Made by a program: the position numbers and the translations under genes. Shown one piece after another: positions 1 to 12,149 of a stretch of DNA of 64,000 bases. A model generated the notes under the pieces. It had not been told where the DNA came from and did no database searches. It saw only the letters and a program-made list of their open reading frames with translations. The stretch spans positions 321,537,922-321,601,921 of the forward strand of contig CM060926.1 in the NCBI GenBank assembly GCA_030737875.1, read 5' to 3'. The DNA comes from Allium sativum. Taxonomy: Eukaryota > Streptophyta > Magnoliopsida > Asparagales > Amaryllidaceae. Each line of letters opens with the position of its first letter. Positions within the stretch are counted from its first letter, which is position 1.

Positions 1-785
1 TATCCACATCCATAGTTGAGTCTCTGCACCATAGTACTTGCACAGTAGAAAGATCCCACTAGAGTCTCAAATCCAGTTGGTGGTTCGACCAGTTTACTTT
101 TGGTTAATAGGGATTTGAGAATAGCTATCGAGTTTGTTTTTATCATCTCACGTAGATCGTCTAAATTCGGAGGAGATATTCCTTGGGTGCTTGTCTGATA
201 TTGGTTTAGGCCTTTGGGGCTTGTACTTGAGGAATGTCGAGTTCGACTAGGATGGTTTGCGTGAGAGATGAATAGTTGTGGCAGGCACTCCAAAAAGCAC
301 GTAGTAACCTCTTGACCTTTATAGTTATGGCATGGCGGATAAGAGAGAGACTTCAAGCCATCTTGGTATGTACACTTGGTACCGTGATTGACATCTGTTT
401 ATTTTGGAAATGGGGGTCAGAAACTTCACAATCGTGAAGTTAAATTAGTTAAGATACAGTGAAGTAAAGCTCAAGAAGGTTAGATACTAGCATCATACCC
501 TTTTCCTTAAGGGTGCATCCTTGATTTCTTCATTTGTAGGAGCTTTACGCATAATTGTTTCTCTCTTTCCAAAGTATATCCTCTAGGTCGTATCTTCGAT
601 CCTTAGGTAGAAGCCAATGGATGTAAACATGTATTTGAAACATGTTGTGGTCGATGGTTGCAAGTGGTTGCTAATGGTTGCTCATGGAAGCATATGCATA
701 CGTATTAGGCACTAGATCAAGTTCGGACGCTTGCATATTGCATTTACAAATATGTATTTGTTTGTAAGTTGAACTTGATATGTTA
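1..785 (+). mobile_element. Partial internal domain of an upstream LARD copy
   Basis: This stretch is nearly identical (about 98 percent by eye) to 17914-18697, the latter part of the internal domain of the LARD at 12778-23498. It begins roughly 650 bp into the internal domain, so its primer site and 5' LTR lie outside the window. It breaks at 785, where the Tekay element is inserted, and resumes at 12457. No protein-coding potential is visible. It ends in a degenerate GGTTGC-rich stretch (about 655-690) that also occurs in the other chromovirus families here. Confidence 0.9.
781..785. repeat. Target-site duplication TGTTA, left copy
   Basis: TGTTA immediately precedes the terminal TG of the Tekay element and recurs directly after its terminal CA. 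The paralogous unoccupied site at 18693-18697 carries one TGTTA. This shows an ordinary 5-bp staggered integration. Confidence 0.95.
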
Positions 786-1920
786 TGTAACACCCCACCT
801 CCGTTAGGGTCACTCTCAAAGGGAATGCCCTAATTTTGGTGGAGGTTTATAAGTACAAGTCACAGATATACAAGACAGATATAAGAACACATATATGTAA
901 ACAGCGGAAAAACAACAAACTTTTATTTCATAAAAGCAAATACGTGTTACAACAACATCCTTTCCAAAAACATAACATAACACTTTCATAATCTGTCTTG
1001 AGTACATTATTTAAAGAAGCATAAATAAAACATAGATAAACTGCAAAAGCCCCATAGTGGATTGTCCAAAGCCATAGTTCAAAACAGGATAGTCCAAGCA
1101 ATACATTTCTCTTCTTCAAGCTGGATGTTGAGGTTGGTCAAGCTGCTGTGTTCCCTCCCTGAGGACCTGGGGGGGGGGGGGGGGAAACGGAAGAAAAGAA
1201 GACGAAAGAAAAGTAGAGTCAGACATAAAGCCTGAGTAAGTCTAGTGCTATTTTGTCTATGAATAAAGAACTGGGTATGATAAGTATAAACAAGAAGTGG
1301 AAAGGTACTTTAAACTTGGTTAAGTTGTCTAGGGTCGAATATACTATCGTACCCCATGTAAATCTCTGAACCCATATACTAGTTTCCAATTTGCACCCCA
1401 TAATCAGGGTGATGTGATCCATTCTATGATGATCGGCTCCTACTCGCATAGTTACATGTGTCTTACGGCCCCCGATGTCTGTAGTTACCTATGCTGGTCC
1501 CACCATGGGGTGTATCAAGTCCCATAGTGGCAACCCGACACAACCTTAGAGTGCACAGGTATGCTACTGGTGTCCAGTGCCTTATTTTTCTGCGCCGGAG
1601 TGTGTGCACGCCCGCACTCCGTTAGAACCTACACTGCTACACCACCGCCGTCGCTTTGACCTCTTACAATCAGCCCAGTAATCGTGCCCCACCCTGCCTA
1701 GTTTCAGGGTATCCTGATACACCTTTTTAGGGTTACTGCTGAAAAGGGTCCCCCGCGTTACTAGGTTTTCTATCTCTAGCCAACATGCTAAGTTGGTTAA
1801 GTGTTTCCTAACCTAACCCCACCAGTCCGTTTAGTTTAGCATGTTCCATTTTGATTAAGTCTTTAGTTCACTTAATCCTAACAATCCTGACTCAGCCTTA
1901 ATTGTCTTATTAAGGCCCTG

Positions 1921-2010
1921 ACCTCTCACATTAGACAGGTATTGTTGTGGCTGCCTGTTGCCGGTTGGTTCCGGGCAGTCTTACGCCACAACTCAGTCTA
2001 ACCTCGGGTC
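1921..2010 (-). other. Covarying stem module, copy 1 in Tekay LTR
   Basis: Outer stem TTAGAC (1931-1936) pairs with GTCTAA (1996-2001). Inner stem GTTGTGGC (1944-1951) pairs with GCCACAAC (1985-1992). A GC-rich apical hairpin contains CCGG on both sides. The same architecture with different bases occurs in the other chromovirus LTRs of the window. Confidence 0.7.
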
Positions 2011-2030
2011 CTTGCTGGGCTCCATGTTTA

Positions 2031-2119
2031 ACCTCCCACATTGGATAGGTATTGTTGTGACTACTGGACAGCCGGGCGGTTCTGGGCAGGTTTACATCAC
2101 AACTCAATCCAACCTCGGG
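2031..2119 (-). other. Covarying stem module, copy 2 in Tekay LTR
   Basis: Outer stem TTGGAT (2041-2046) pairs with ATCCAA (2107-2112). Inner stem GTTGTGA (2054-2060) pairs with TCACAAC (2097-2103). Relative to copy 1, two outer base pairs and one inner pair have changed on both sides, so pairing is kept. Confidence 0.7.
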
Positions 2120-3681
2120 TTAAACACATCGTATGTTCTACATTTACATATCTTGTCATTCTTCTTTATTTCTTATATGTAAATATTTGCGGCCCATTAT
2201 TAAGTTAATGGTGTAAAGGTTACACCAATCACGGGCCCAACCCATATTTGAACTTGGGCCCTTCTATTTTATATTTTCATTCATTAATTAATTTTAACCC
2301 AACGTTATTTTCCCCCGTTTTACACGTCCGTTTATATATATATTGGGCTTAGCCTTTTAAAGCCCAATTTAGCCATGCGAAAAGGGGAGGCATATGGCGT
2401 ATACACAAAGAGGGGAAAGTGAGCGCATGAACTTGCAATACGACGTTGGAAATACAAAATAGAAATTGGTGTACTTGCATAGTGGCAACATAGGTGAAAT
2501 GAATCAAAGCATGTGAACTTGCATAGGTTTAACTACAACATGAACCTATATTCTTATTTAGGCATAATGTCAAACATAAGCATGTCATAAATATTCCTAG
2601 CATAAGCATAGCATAATGTCAAACATAAGCATGGCATAAGTAAAGTTAAATTTGTTCATGGCATAAACATAAACAAGTCATGTTCATAAGGTTTCTACAT
2701 GTTTACAAAGGGGATACTTTGTTACTAACACAAAAGCATAGTTCAACTTAATCATGATTTAAGTCTAATCACATAACGATGGTATAAACATACTTATGCA
2801 TAAATGTTCCTAAACATGGTGTTTGCTTTAAACTTGCAAAAAGGGATTTTTGAGTCTAACCTAGCCATGTCTCACATATGTCACCATATAATTCTTGTAA
2901 ACAAGATAGACTTCATCATGGATTTCAATTATGCCAAATATCATTCATAGCCTAGCCATATTCATAAGTTTGCAAAATCATGACTTAATACATGGATTAT
3001 GGTGTCAAAATTCCAACATAGTTTCATACGAACTATAACAACCAAACTTGTTTCAATTACTTGCAAAATGATTTATGCACAAAAATATACATCATGATGG
3101 CATAATAACAAAGCCCCAAACTTGCATGAATTTCAATCAACTACATACACGTAACTTCAACATAGATTACATAATTTGCGAAATATTCCAAACGCATACT
3201 TGCATAGAACTACCGCATGTAGTTCTTTATAATGAATAACATAAATTTTGCACAAATATGAATTACTTTATTATCCCAATTCAAGCATACAAATCAACAC
3301 AGTTATTTATTCATACCAAAGTAATACTCTACTTACAATGGTTGCGGCGAATTCTCTAATTAAGAGATATGATTCTTTTGTTGAATTGATTGGCTTTAGG
3401 TTGCTTGAATTGCTTTAGGCTTTAGAACTTTCTTTCTAATTCTCTCTCTAGTCGGCGGCTACTCTTAGTCGTTCCTCAGCAACATGGCGGCTATGTTCTT
3501 AATTTGAATGAATAGATTAGGGTTTAGTCTAGGGTTGTTTATATAGAGGTTAGGAATTGATTAGGACCATTGATGTTGCTAGGTTAGATCGTAGCCATTC
3601 ATTAGATAGAGAGACCAATTAGAACCCGCCACCTAGCCCTAATGACAAAGCAGACCACAGAAATTCGACCAAACACAGACC

Positions 3682-3790
3682 TGGCCAGCCAGGTTGACTG
3701 GGCTCGACCAGGTCGACACCCTTGTCGACAGGGCTGTCGATAGCCCTGTCGACATGGGTAGCCCAGGTCGACAGCCCAGTCGACCTGGGT
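3682..3790. repeat. GTCGAC palindrome cluster in U3 (3' LTR)
   Basis: Several GTCGAC sites and variants lie within about 110 bp, some 140-250 bp upstream of the TATA box on the coding strand. Positions 3723-3754 form a 32-bp palindrome with one mismatch at 3741. The matching stretch in the other LTR is a perfect palindrome. Confidence 0.8.
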
Positions 3791-4056
3791 GGCCTTGGCG
3801 GGTGTTTATCCGCCCTGGCCCATTGGGTCCCATTTTCGAATTATTTTATTCTGTTTGAATTTTAAATTTAATTCAAAATTTCCGAAGGCCATATCTTCTT
3901 CATACGGACTCCGTTTTTCGAAAACTCGGACTCTATTTCGCGTATTTTTCCGAGACGAACGCAATGGCGTATCCCGTTTCCCTTGGTTCTTTGATTTCAA
4001 ATTAATTATACTTTAATTTGTTAATTTCACAGTTATAGAATTTTCGGGGTGTTACA

Positions 4057-4069
4057 TTCTCCCCCACTT
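4057..4069 (-). other. Polypurine tract of the Tekay element
   Basis: On the minus strand it reads AAGTGGGGGAGAA and directly abuts the 3' LTR. The same 13 bases precede the 3' LTRs of the LARDs at 12765-12777, 19008-19020 and 58933-58945. It would prime plus-strand DNA synthesis. Confidence 0.9.
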
Positions 4070-4618
4070 AAAAGGATTTCGTCCCCGAAATCTTGAAGTT
4101 AGGAGGAATGTATATCCTAACATCCAATCATCCATCTACTCATCCATCAAACACGAGCATCCATTGTCCTTAAAAGATTTCTAATGCTTCATGATCATAT
4201 GCGAAGTGTGTGTGTACATGTACTTATCTAATGCAAAATCAGGCGGTCTACTGATTCAGTTGACCTCCTTAATGCGGATTATGTAAGTGCCATGAATCCA
4301 TTATGTATGCAAATTTTCCTATTCATGATTCTACATGAGTGCACAATCATTCAATACAAATGCAACATCCACATGACAACACATTAAAGTTCAACCATAT
4401 ACGAATACAAACATATATGCATATGCAATATGAAGTGATTGAGCCGATCTAAAACCTAGATTGTGTGTGTATATGCAACCACGAGCAACCACTAGCAATC
4501 CCTTGCAACCACTTGCAACCATCATCCATAACATGTTTCAACTACATGTTTCCATCCAAAAAGATTCTATCTAAAAGATACGGTCGAGGAAATATACCTA
4601 AAAAGATAAAAGCGCAAC
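4070..4618 (-). other. Untranslated 3' part of Tekay internal domain
   Basis: About 550 bp between the polyprotein stop and the polypurine tract, with no coding potential. It contains GGTTGC-type repeats (about 4470-4530) and an imperfect 29-bp palindrome at 4241-4269. From about 4070 to 4280 it is closely similar to the corresponding part of the LARDs (for example 12555-12764) and of the mosaic element (38300-38514). Confidence 0.8.
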
Positions 4619-7600
4619 TTAAGGAAAGAGAAAGATCAAGGATGTACCCTCGAACAGAAAAGGGTAGGCTGTACGGATTCTAGCTTCAGTTTCCCAAGTC
4701 GCGTCTCCCTCGGCGTCGCTCCACTGAACTTTGACGAGCTTGACTTCGCGGTTGCGTAGCTTCTTCACTTCTGTTCCTAAGATGCGGGTTGGAACTTTTC
4801 TTATGGTCGCTTCGCGTTCCACTTCGGCCTCTTCGAGGATATTTGGCTCTACCACTTCAGCTGACTCATGCAGACATTTTCGGAGATGTGAAACGTGAAA
4901 AACGTTGTGGACTCCGGCCAACTTCTCGGGTAGCTCTAATCTATAAGCCATTTTCCCAATTTTCTCGATAATAGGGAATGGCCCTACGAACCTTGGTGCT
5001 AGTTTTCCTGTGGTTCCAAAGCGAACAACGTTTCTTAGCGGTGATACCTTGAGAAAAACTCTGTCTCCAACTTCAAATTCAAGGTCGGTCCTCCTCTTGT
5101 CAGCATAGGACTTCTGTCTGTCTTGGGCCGTCTTCATCCTTCTTCGTATTAAGTCTACTTTCTCTGAGGTCTCTCGGATCATATCTGGTCCAAGTATGAG
5201 CCTATCTGTGGACTCCCACCAACAAGTGGGCGATCGGCACGGTCTTCCATATAAAGCTTCGAAGGGCGCCATTCCGATGGTTGCTTGATAGCTGTTATTG
5301 TAGGCAAATTCCACCAAAGGAAGGTGGTCTTCCCATGTCCCTCCGAAGTCGAGGACGCATAGCCTTAAGAGGTCTTCCAAAACTCTGTTCACTCTCTCTG
5401 TTTGGCCGTCGGTTTGGGGATGATAGGCTGTGCTCAAGCGTAACTGCGTTCCTACTGCTTCTTGCAGACTCCGCCAAAACTCACTGGTGAAGATGGGGTC
5501 TCGGTCACTAACAATGCTAGATGGTATTCCATGGAGTCGAACGATTTCCTTGAGGTAAAGTGATGCTAGGGATGAGGCAGTCCTTTTACTTTTGACAGGT
5601 AAAAAGTGGGCGCTTTTAGTAAGCCTATCCACTATTACCCAAATGCTAGTGTTGCCTCTCCTAGACCTAGGCAGCCCATCGATGAAGTCCATTGAGATGC
5701 TATCCCACTTCCACTGCGGGACCTCCAGAGGATGTAGCAGTCCTCTAGGCTTTTTCTGTTCCGCCTTAACCTGTTGGCACACCATACACTTAGAAACGAA
5801 CTCTGCCACGTCCTTTTTCATGCCGTTCCAGAAGAAAGTCCTTTTTATGTCTTTGTACATTTTATCTCCGCCTGGGTGTATCGTCAACTTGGAGTGATGT
5901 GCTTCCTCGAGAACCTTCTTTACTAGATCTTTCGTCTGTGGGACGCATAGTTTTCCGTCTCGCCTTAGCAATCCCTTATCGTCGATGGAGTATCTGTTGA
6001 GGTGACTTGAAGTCTCACCCCTAATTAACCTATCAATTATTTCCACAAGCTGAGGGTCTTCGCGTTGTGCTGTCCCTACTGAATCCACTAAAGTTGGGCG
6101 TACTTCGAGAGATGTTATCAAGCCTGGTACGAAATCGGAGGAAGGCCTAAAGTCGAAGCTGGCTATAAACTCTAGGCTTTGTCTTTCAACAAACAACGGG
6201 CTTAGGGTCAATTTCTTTCGGCTCAACGCGTCTGCCACTACGTTGCCTTTGCCCGGAGTATAGGAGATTTCGAAATCGTACGAGGCAAGAAACTCCATCC
6301 ACCTTTGTTGCCTCAAGTTAAGATCTTTCTGCGAGAAAAGATATTTCAACGATTTATGGTCAGTATAAAGTTCGAACTTCTCACCTAGGAGATAGTGTCG
6401 CCAAAACTTGAGTGCAAAGACGATGGCGGCTAACTCAAGATCGTGGGTTGGGTAGTTCTTTTCGTGCACCTTCAACTGCCTCCCGCCATAAGCTACTACC
6501 CTTCCTTCTTGCATTAAGACGGCGCCTAGCCCTGTCCCACATGCATCCGTATAAACAGTGAACATCTTGCTCCCATCCGGCAGCGTCAAAACTGGGGCTG
6601 TTGTGAGAGCCCTTTTTAGTCGTTGGAAAGAAAACTCGCAATCCAAGTCCCAATTAAACACTAGATTCTTCTTAGTCAATTTCGTGAGCGGAGCTGAGAT
6701 TTTCGCAAAATCCCTTATAAACTTTCGATAGAAACCTGCTAGTCCTAGAAAACTTCGGACCTCAGTTGCATTCCTTGGTGTCTTCCAATCCTGTACCGCT
6801 ACTACATTAGCAGGGTCCACCGCTAACCCTTGTTTGGATACTATGTGCCCAAGGAACCTCACCTCTTCTCTCCAAAAGTGGCATTTGGAGAACTTGGCTT
6901 TTAGTTGATGGACTCGCAAAGTTTCCATGATTGCCCTTAGGTGCTGAGCATGTTCCTCTTCACTCTTTGAGAAGATAAGGATATCATCTACGAAGACCAC
7001 TACGAATTTGTTGAGGAAATCTCTAAATACCCTACTCATCAGGTCCACGAAGTAAGCAGGTGCATTTGTCAAGCCGAAAGGCATGACAAGCCATTCAAAG
7101 AAACCGTCTGGGGTTCTGAACGCCGTTTTATCGATGCTATCTTCAGCCACCCTTAGCTGATGAAAACCGGTTGCTAAATCGAGTTGGGAGAAAACAGACG
7201 CTCCTACAAGCTGGTCAAATAAATCGTCAATTCTAGGGAGAGGGTGCCTATTCTTTTTCGTTAGCTTGTTGAGCTCCCTATAGTCAACACATAGACGGAG
7301 TGAACCATCCGCCTTTGTAGCGAACACCACTGGAGCGCCCCATTCTGAAATACTCCTCCTAATGAACCCCTTTTCTAGAAGCTCTTTAATCTGTTTACTG
7401 AGCTCTTTCCTTTCTCGTGGAGCCATATGTCTAACGGGCAACGCAACGGGATTTGCATTATCTACAAGATATATGCGGAAGTCTATTTCCCGCTTCGGAG
7501 GCAAGCCCTTCACCTCTTCAAAGACATCCGGATATTCCCGGACCACTCTAACTGATTGCAAATTTTCAACAGAGGCATCTAGCGATTCAAGATAACTAAG

Positions 7601-8995
7601 CATAACCGCATGCGAGGGATTACAAGAAATTTCCAAAGTATTACCGAGCTGGGTTAGGAGCCTAACAACCCTTTTCTCACAATCAAGGATGGCCCCATTA
7701 CTGGATAGCCAATCCATACCCAAAATCAAACCATAACCCGAAAAGCCCAAAACAAAGGCACTACATTGAAATTCGATACTTAGAATAGAAATTTTCAATC
7801 CCACACAGATCATAGACAAATGAGCTGGGCCCCCAATTGGGTTTGAAACAATTAAGGGGTCCTCTACCATACTAGTTTCTAGGTGCAGAGATTCTACTAA
7901 AGTAGACGAGATAAAGGAGTGTGATGCGCCAGAATCAAATAAAGTGCGAACGGGGTGATCATAAAGATAAACTACAATTTCAACAGAAGTATTTATACTT
8001 CGCTGTTGCAGAGGTGGCGCTTCTAGCACATGGACCTGTGCCCCTGGGGTGGATCCAGCCCTCTGCCCCTGTCCTCGTTTCTTTGGGCAGTCCTTAGCCC
8101 TGTGGCCTGTCTCACCGCAAGAAAAGCACCCACCATTCTCCTTGGCCTTCTTTTTCCGGCAGTCCTTTACTAAGTGCCCCACTTTGCCACAGAAATTACA
8201 CTTCCTCTTCTCTTTGTTGCCTTTCCCGCCCTTCTTAAAGTCTGTCTTCTTGGGCTGCAAACCCTCTTTCTTCCCTTGAGAGCTTTCTGCCTTCGTCTCC
8301 TTCTTGCTCTTATCCTCTTCATTCAGCAATGCCATTTGCACCAATCTTTCATACGTGGCTTCCATGGGTATATGGGTCATGGCCAAACTGTGTAATGGCT
8401 CATTCAACCGTTTGACGAAACGGAGAGCCTTCTTGTGCGGGGTGTTGACTAGGTCAAGCCCAAACCTAGCCAGCTCATCGAACTGATTCACATACTCTCT
8501 GACTGTCTTGTCCCCTTGCTTAAGAAATAAGAATTTTTCCAACTGCAAACTTCTTTCCGCATCTGAGAGAAATTTAGTCTCAAACCTTGCCCTAAAGTCC
8601 TCCCACGTCTCCACTGGTCTTTCAGCATTAGTGACTTCCCACCAGTAGGAAGCCTCGCCCTTCAATAGCCACACCGCCAGTTGTACTTTTTGCCTATCCT
8701 CTACCTCAAAGATGATGAATAGGTCCTCCGTTTCCTTCAGCCAATTTCTAGCTGCCACGAAGGACTCAGTTCCATGGAAATCCCTTCCTCCCATAGCTTT
8801 AAAATCTTTACATATCTTAGCAAACGTGTTTCCCCGAGGAGGAGGTGGAGGAAAAGGTGCTGCTGCAGCTGGATGATTTCCTTCCGCTGGGGGAGGAGGA
8901 ACGGTAGGACCTGGCTGAGTGGCCCTTGCTTCTAAGAACCGTCTAAACCAACCAGGTATTGGCACCCCTTCTGGCAAGTTAAGATCTTGGGACAT
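4619..8995 (-). CDS. Gag-Pol-chromodomain polyprotein, Tekay type
   Basis: This single 1458-residue frame encodes everything an autonomous chromovirus needs. Gag spans about 65-230, with two CCHC knuckles at 266-279 and 290-303 that bind the RNA. The aspartic protease has DSG at 354-356. Reverse transcriptase (about 545-720) has Asp606 and FVDD at 668-671. RNase H has Asp817, Glu854, Asp879 and Asp922. The integrase zinc site is His1033, His1040, Cys1070 and Cys1073, and the catalytic triad is Asp1103, Asp1164 and Glu1200. A GPY/F-like module follows (about 1315-1348), then a chromodomain (about 1401-1448) ending in the WETE and YPFLFE motifs. In this family the chromodomain steers integration to marked chromatin. 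The start is the first ATG after the leader, about 170 nt past the primer site. I see no stop, frameshift or missing catalytic residue. Whether it is expressed cannot be told. Confidence 0.95.
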   Translation of the reverse strand: MSQDLNLPEGVPIPGWFRRFLEARATQPGPTVPPPPAEGNHPAAAAPFPPPPPRGNTFAKICKDFKAMGGRDFHGTESFVAARNWLKETEDLFIIFEVEDRQKVQLAVWLLKGEASYWWEVTNAERPVETWEDFRARFETKFLSDAERSLQLEKFLFLKQGDKTVREYVNQFDELARFGLDLVNTPHKKALRFVKRLNEPLHSLAMTHIPMEATYERLVQMALLNEEDKSKKETKAESSQGKKEGLQPKKTDFKKGGKGNKEKRKCNFCGKVGHLVKDCRKKKAKENGGCFSCGETGHRAKDCPKKRGQGQRAGSTPGAQVHVLEAPPLQQRSINTSVEIVVYLYDHPVRTLFDSGASHSFISSTLVESLHLETSMVEDPLIVSNPIGGPAHLSMICVGLKISILSIEFQCSAFVLGFSGYGLILGMDWLSSNGAILDCEKRVVRLLTQLGNTLEISCNPSHAVMLSYLESLDASVENLQSVRVVREYPDVFEEVKGLPPKREIDFRIYLVDNANPVALPVRHMAPRERKELSKQIKELLEKGFIRRSISEWGAPVVFATKADGSLRLCVDYRELNKLTKKNRHPLPRIDDLFDQLVGASVFSQLDLATGFHQLRVAEDSIDKTAFRTPDGFFEWLVMPFGLTNAPAYFVDLMSRVFRDFLNKFVVVFVDDILIFSKSEEEHAQHLRAIMETLRVHQLKAKFSKCHFWREEVRFLGHIVSKQGLAVDPANVVAVQDWKTPRNATEVRSFLGLAGFYRKFIRDFAKISAPLTKLTKKNLVFNWDLDCEFSFQRLKRALTTAPVLTLPDGSKMFTVYTDACGTGLGAVLMQEGRVVAYGGRQLKVHEKNYPTHDLELAAIVFALKFWRHYLLGEKFELYTDHKSLKYLFSQKDLNLRQQRWMEFLASYDFEISYTPGKGNVVADALSRKKLTLSPLFVERQSLEFIASFDFRPSSDFVPGLITSLEVRPTLVDSVGTAQREDPQLVEIIDRLIRGETSSHLNRYSIDDKGLLRRDGKLCVPQTKDLVKKVLEEAHHSKLTIHPGGDKMYKDIKRTFFWNGMKKDVAEFVSKCMVCQQVKAEQKKPRGLLHPLEVPQWKWDSISMDFIDGLPRSRRGNTSIWVIVDRLTKSAHFLPVKSKRTASSLASLYLKEIVRLHGIPSSIVSDRDPIFTSEFWRSLQEAVGTQLRLSTAYHPQTDGQTERVNRVLEDLLRLCVLDFGGTWEDHLPLVEFAYNNSYQATIGMAPFEALYGRPCRSPTCWWESTDRLILGPDMIRETSEKVDLIRRRMKTAQDRQKSYADKRRTDLEFEVGDRVFLKVSPLRNVVRFGTTGKLAPRFVGPFPIIEKIGKMAYRLELPEKLAGVHNVFHVSHLRKCLHESAEVVEPNILEEAEVEREATIRKVPTRILGTEVKKLRNREVKLVKVQWSDAEGDATWETEARIRTAYPFLFEGTSLIFLFP

Positions 8996-9167
8996 GCTGA
9001 AACAAAAAGGATAGATTCAAAACGAAGGATAAGAGATAGTTCCTATGGCTTTGGGGGTGGACTTTGCCTTTTTAAAATAAAATAATATTTTTCTTTTAAA
9101 AATGCTTCTTTAAATTTCCTTTTTGAAAATAATTTTCAAAACTTTTTATCTTATCTGGTAAACATGT
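8996..9167 (-). other. Leader of the Tekay element
   Basis: Untranslated leader between primer site and start codon. It is recognisably similar to the first 170-200 bp of the LARD internal domains (17275-17450 and 57199-57370), including the run of A-rich sequence and the CCCCAAAGCCATA block. It probably holds packaging signals shared by helper and non-autonomous elements; that role is an inference. Confidence 0.7.
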
Positions 9168-9179
9168 GCTCTGATACCA
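9168..9179 (-). other. Primer binding site, initiator tRNA-Met
   Basis: On the minus strand it reads TGGTATCAGAGC, the classic complement of the plant initiator tRNA-Met 3' end. It lies two bases from the 5' LTR. It fixes the element's orientation as minus. Confidence 0.95.
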
Positions 9180-11932
9180 AGTGTAACACCCCACCTCCGT
9201 TAGGGTCACTCTCAAAGGGAATGCCCTAATTTTGGTGGAGGTTTATAAGTACAAGTCACAGATATACAAGACAGATATAAGAACACATATTTGTAAACAG
9301 CGGAAAAACAACAAACTTTTATTTCATAAAAGAAAATACGTGTTACAACAACATCCTTTCCAAAAACATAACATAACACTTTCATAATCTGTCTTGAGTA
9401 CATTATTTAAAGAAGCATAAATAAAACATAGATAAACTGCAAAAGCCCCATAGTGGATTGTCCAAAGCCATAGTTCAAAACAGGAAAGTCCAAGCAATAC
9501 ATTTCTCTTCTTCAAGCTGGATGTTGAGGTTGGTCAAGCTGCTGTGTTCCCTCCCTGAGGACCTGGGGGGGGGGGGGGGAAACAGAAGAAAAGAAGACGA
9601 AAGAAAAGTAGAGTCAGACATAAAGCCTGAGTAAGTCTAGTGCTATTTTGTCTATGAATAAAGAACTGGGTATGATAAGTATAAACAAGAAGTGGATAGG
9701 TACTTTAAACTTGGTTAAGTTGTCTAGGGTCGAATATACTATCGTACCCCATGTAAATCTCTGAACCCATATACTAGTTTCCAATTTGCACCCCATAATC
9801 AGGGTGATGTGATCCATTCTATGATGATCGGCTCCTACTCGCATAGTTACATGTGTCTTACGGCCCCCGATGTCTGTAGTTACCTATGCTGGTCCCACCA
9901 TGGGGTGTATCAAGTCCCATAGTGGCAACCCGACACAACCTTAGAGTGCACAGGTATGCTACTGGTGTCCAGTGCCTTATTTTTCTGCGCCGGAGTGTGT
10001 GCACGCCTGCACTCCGTTAGAACCTACACTGCTACACCACCGCCGTCGCTTTGACCTCTTACAATCAGCCCAGTAATCGTGCCCCACCCTGCCTAGTTTC
10101 AGGGTATCCTGATACACCTTTTTAGGGTTACTGCTGAAAAGGGTCCCCCGCGTTACTAGGTTTTCTATCTCTAGCCAACATGCTAAGTTGGTTAAGTGTT
10201 TCCTAACCTAACCCCACCAGTCCGTTTAGTTTAGCATGTTCCATTTTGATTAAGTCTTTAGTTCACTTAATCCTAACAATCCTGACTCAGCCTTAATTGC
10301 CTTATTAAGGCCCTGACCTCTCACATTAGACAGGTATTGTTGTGGCTGCCTGTTGCCGGTTGGTTCCGGGCAGTCTTACGCCACAACTCAGTCTAACCTC
10401 GGGTCCTTGCTGGGCTCCATGTTTAACCTCCCACATTGGATAGGTATTGTTGTGACTACTGGACAGCCGGGCGGTTCCGGGCAGGTTTACATCACAACTC
10501 AATCCAACCTCGGGTGAAAAACATCGTATGTTCTACATTTACATATCTTGTCATTCTTCTTTATTTCTTATATGTAAATATTTGCGGCCCATTATTAAGT
10601 TAATGGTGTAAAGGTTACACCAATCACGGGCCCAACCCATATTTGAACTTGGGCCCTTCTATTTTATATTTTCATTCATTAATTAATTTTAACCCAACGT
10701 TATTTTCCCCCGTTTTACACGTCCGTTTATATATATATTGGGCTTAGCCTTTTAAAGCCCAATTTAGCCATGCGAAAAGGGGAGGCTTATGGCGTATACA
10801 CAAAGAGGGGAAAGTGAGTGCATGAACTTGCAATACGACGTTGGAAATACAAAATAGAAATTGGTGTACTTGCATAGTGGCAACATAGGTGACATGAATC
10901 AAAGCATGTGAACTTGCATAGGTTTAACTACAACATGAACCTATATTCTTATTTAGGCATAATGTCAAACATAAGCATGTCATAAATATTCCTAGCATAA
11001 GCATAGCATAATGTCAAACATAAGCATGGCATAAGTAAAGTTAAATTTGTTCATGGCATAAACATAAACAAGTCATGTTCATAAGGTTTCTACATGTTTA
11101 CAAAGGGGATACTTTGTTACTAACACAAAAGCATAGTTCAACTTAATCATGATTTAAGTCTAATCACATAACGATGGTATAAACATACTTATGCATAAAT
11201 GTTCCTAAACATGGTGTTTGCTTTAAACTTGCAAAAAGGGATTTTTGATCCTAACCTAGCCATGTCTCACATATGTCACCATATAATTCTTGTAAACAAG
11301 ATAGACTTCATCATGGATTTCAATTATGCCAAATATCATTCATAGCCTAGCCATATTCATAAGTTTGCAAAATCATGACTTAATACATGGATTATGGTGT
11401 CAAAATTCCAACATAGTTTCATACGAACTATAACAACCAAACTTGTTTCAATTACTTGCAAAATGATTTATGCACAAAAATATACATCATGATGGCATAA
11501 TAACAAAGCCCCAAACTTGCATGAATTTCAATCAACTACATACACGTAGCTTCAACATAGATTACATAATTTGCGAAATATTCCAAACGCATACTTGCAT
11601 AGAACTACCGCATGTAGTTCTTTATAATGAATAACATAAATTTTGCACAAATATGAATTACTTTATTATCCTAATTCAAGCATACAAATCAACACAGTTA
11701 TTTATTCATACCAAAGTAATACTCTACTTACAATGGTTGCGGCGAATTCTCTAATTAAGAGATATGATTCTTTTGTTGAATTGATTGGCTTTAGGTTGCT
11801 TGAATTGCTTTAGGCTTTAGAACTTTCTTTCTAATTCTCTCTCTAGTCGGCGGCTACTCTTAGTCGTTCCTCAGCAACATGGCGGCTATGTTCTTAATTT
11901 GAATGAATAGATTAGGGTTTAGTCTAGGGTTG

Positions 11933-11940
11933 TTTATATA
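11933..11940 (-). promoter_or_regulatory. TATA box of the Tekay 5' LTR
   Basis: TATATAAA on the minus strand, 511 bp from the upstream LTR edge, at the same offset as in the other LTR. Start of transcription is expected about 30 bp further left. The U3 region would therefore be about 0.54 kb and most of the LTR would be transcribed. Confidence 0.7.
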
Positions 11941-12117
11941 GAGGTTAGGAATTGATTAGGACCATTGATGTTGCTAGGTTAGATCGTAGCCATTCATTAG
12001 ATAGAGAGACCAATTAGAACCCGCCACCTAGCCCTAATGACAAAGCAGACCACAGAAATTCGACCAAACACAGACCTGGCCAGCCAGGTTGACTGGGCTC
12101 GACCAGGTCGACACCCC

Positions 12118-12149
12118 TGTCGACAGGGCTGTCGACAGCCCTGTCGACA
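12118..12149. repeat. Perfect 32-bp palindrome built on GTCGAC
   Basis: The 32 bases equal their own reverse complement and consist of three GTCGAC sites separated by AGGGCT and AGCCCT. They sit in U3 of the Tekay 5' LTR, upstream of the TATA box. Further GTCGAC sites flank the palindrome. Confidence 0.95.

Larger units (their letters stand above)
786..4056 (-). repeat. 3' LTR of the Tekay element
   Basis: A 3271-bp LTR, colinear with 9182-12451. On the minus strand it reads TGTAACACCCC...GGGGTGTTACA. U3 contains a TATA box (TATATAAA, 3538-3545, minus) and a run of GTCGAC palindromes (about 3682-3790). AATAAA lies at 922-927 (minus), so R would span some 2.6 kb. A 16-base G run (1169-1184, C on the coding strand) and two copies of the covarying stem module (1921-2010 and 2031-2119) are present. 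The small open frames inside it are not conserved genes. Confidence 0.95.

Noticed and set aside
1169..1184. G-quadruplex from the 16-base G run
   Set aside because: A single homopolymer in a length-variable tract. Four-run architecture is absent, and the pyrimidine-tract reading on the coding strand explains it better.
5592..5897. 101-codon plus-strand frame within the Tekay element
   Set aside because: A shadow of the minus-strand integrase region with no recognisable features.
12118..12149. GTCGAC sites as cloning-site artefacts
   Set aside because: They recur at homologous places in several LTR families with different surrounding sequence, so they are native.
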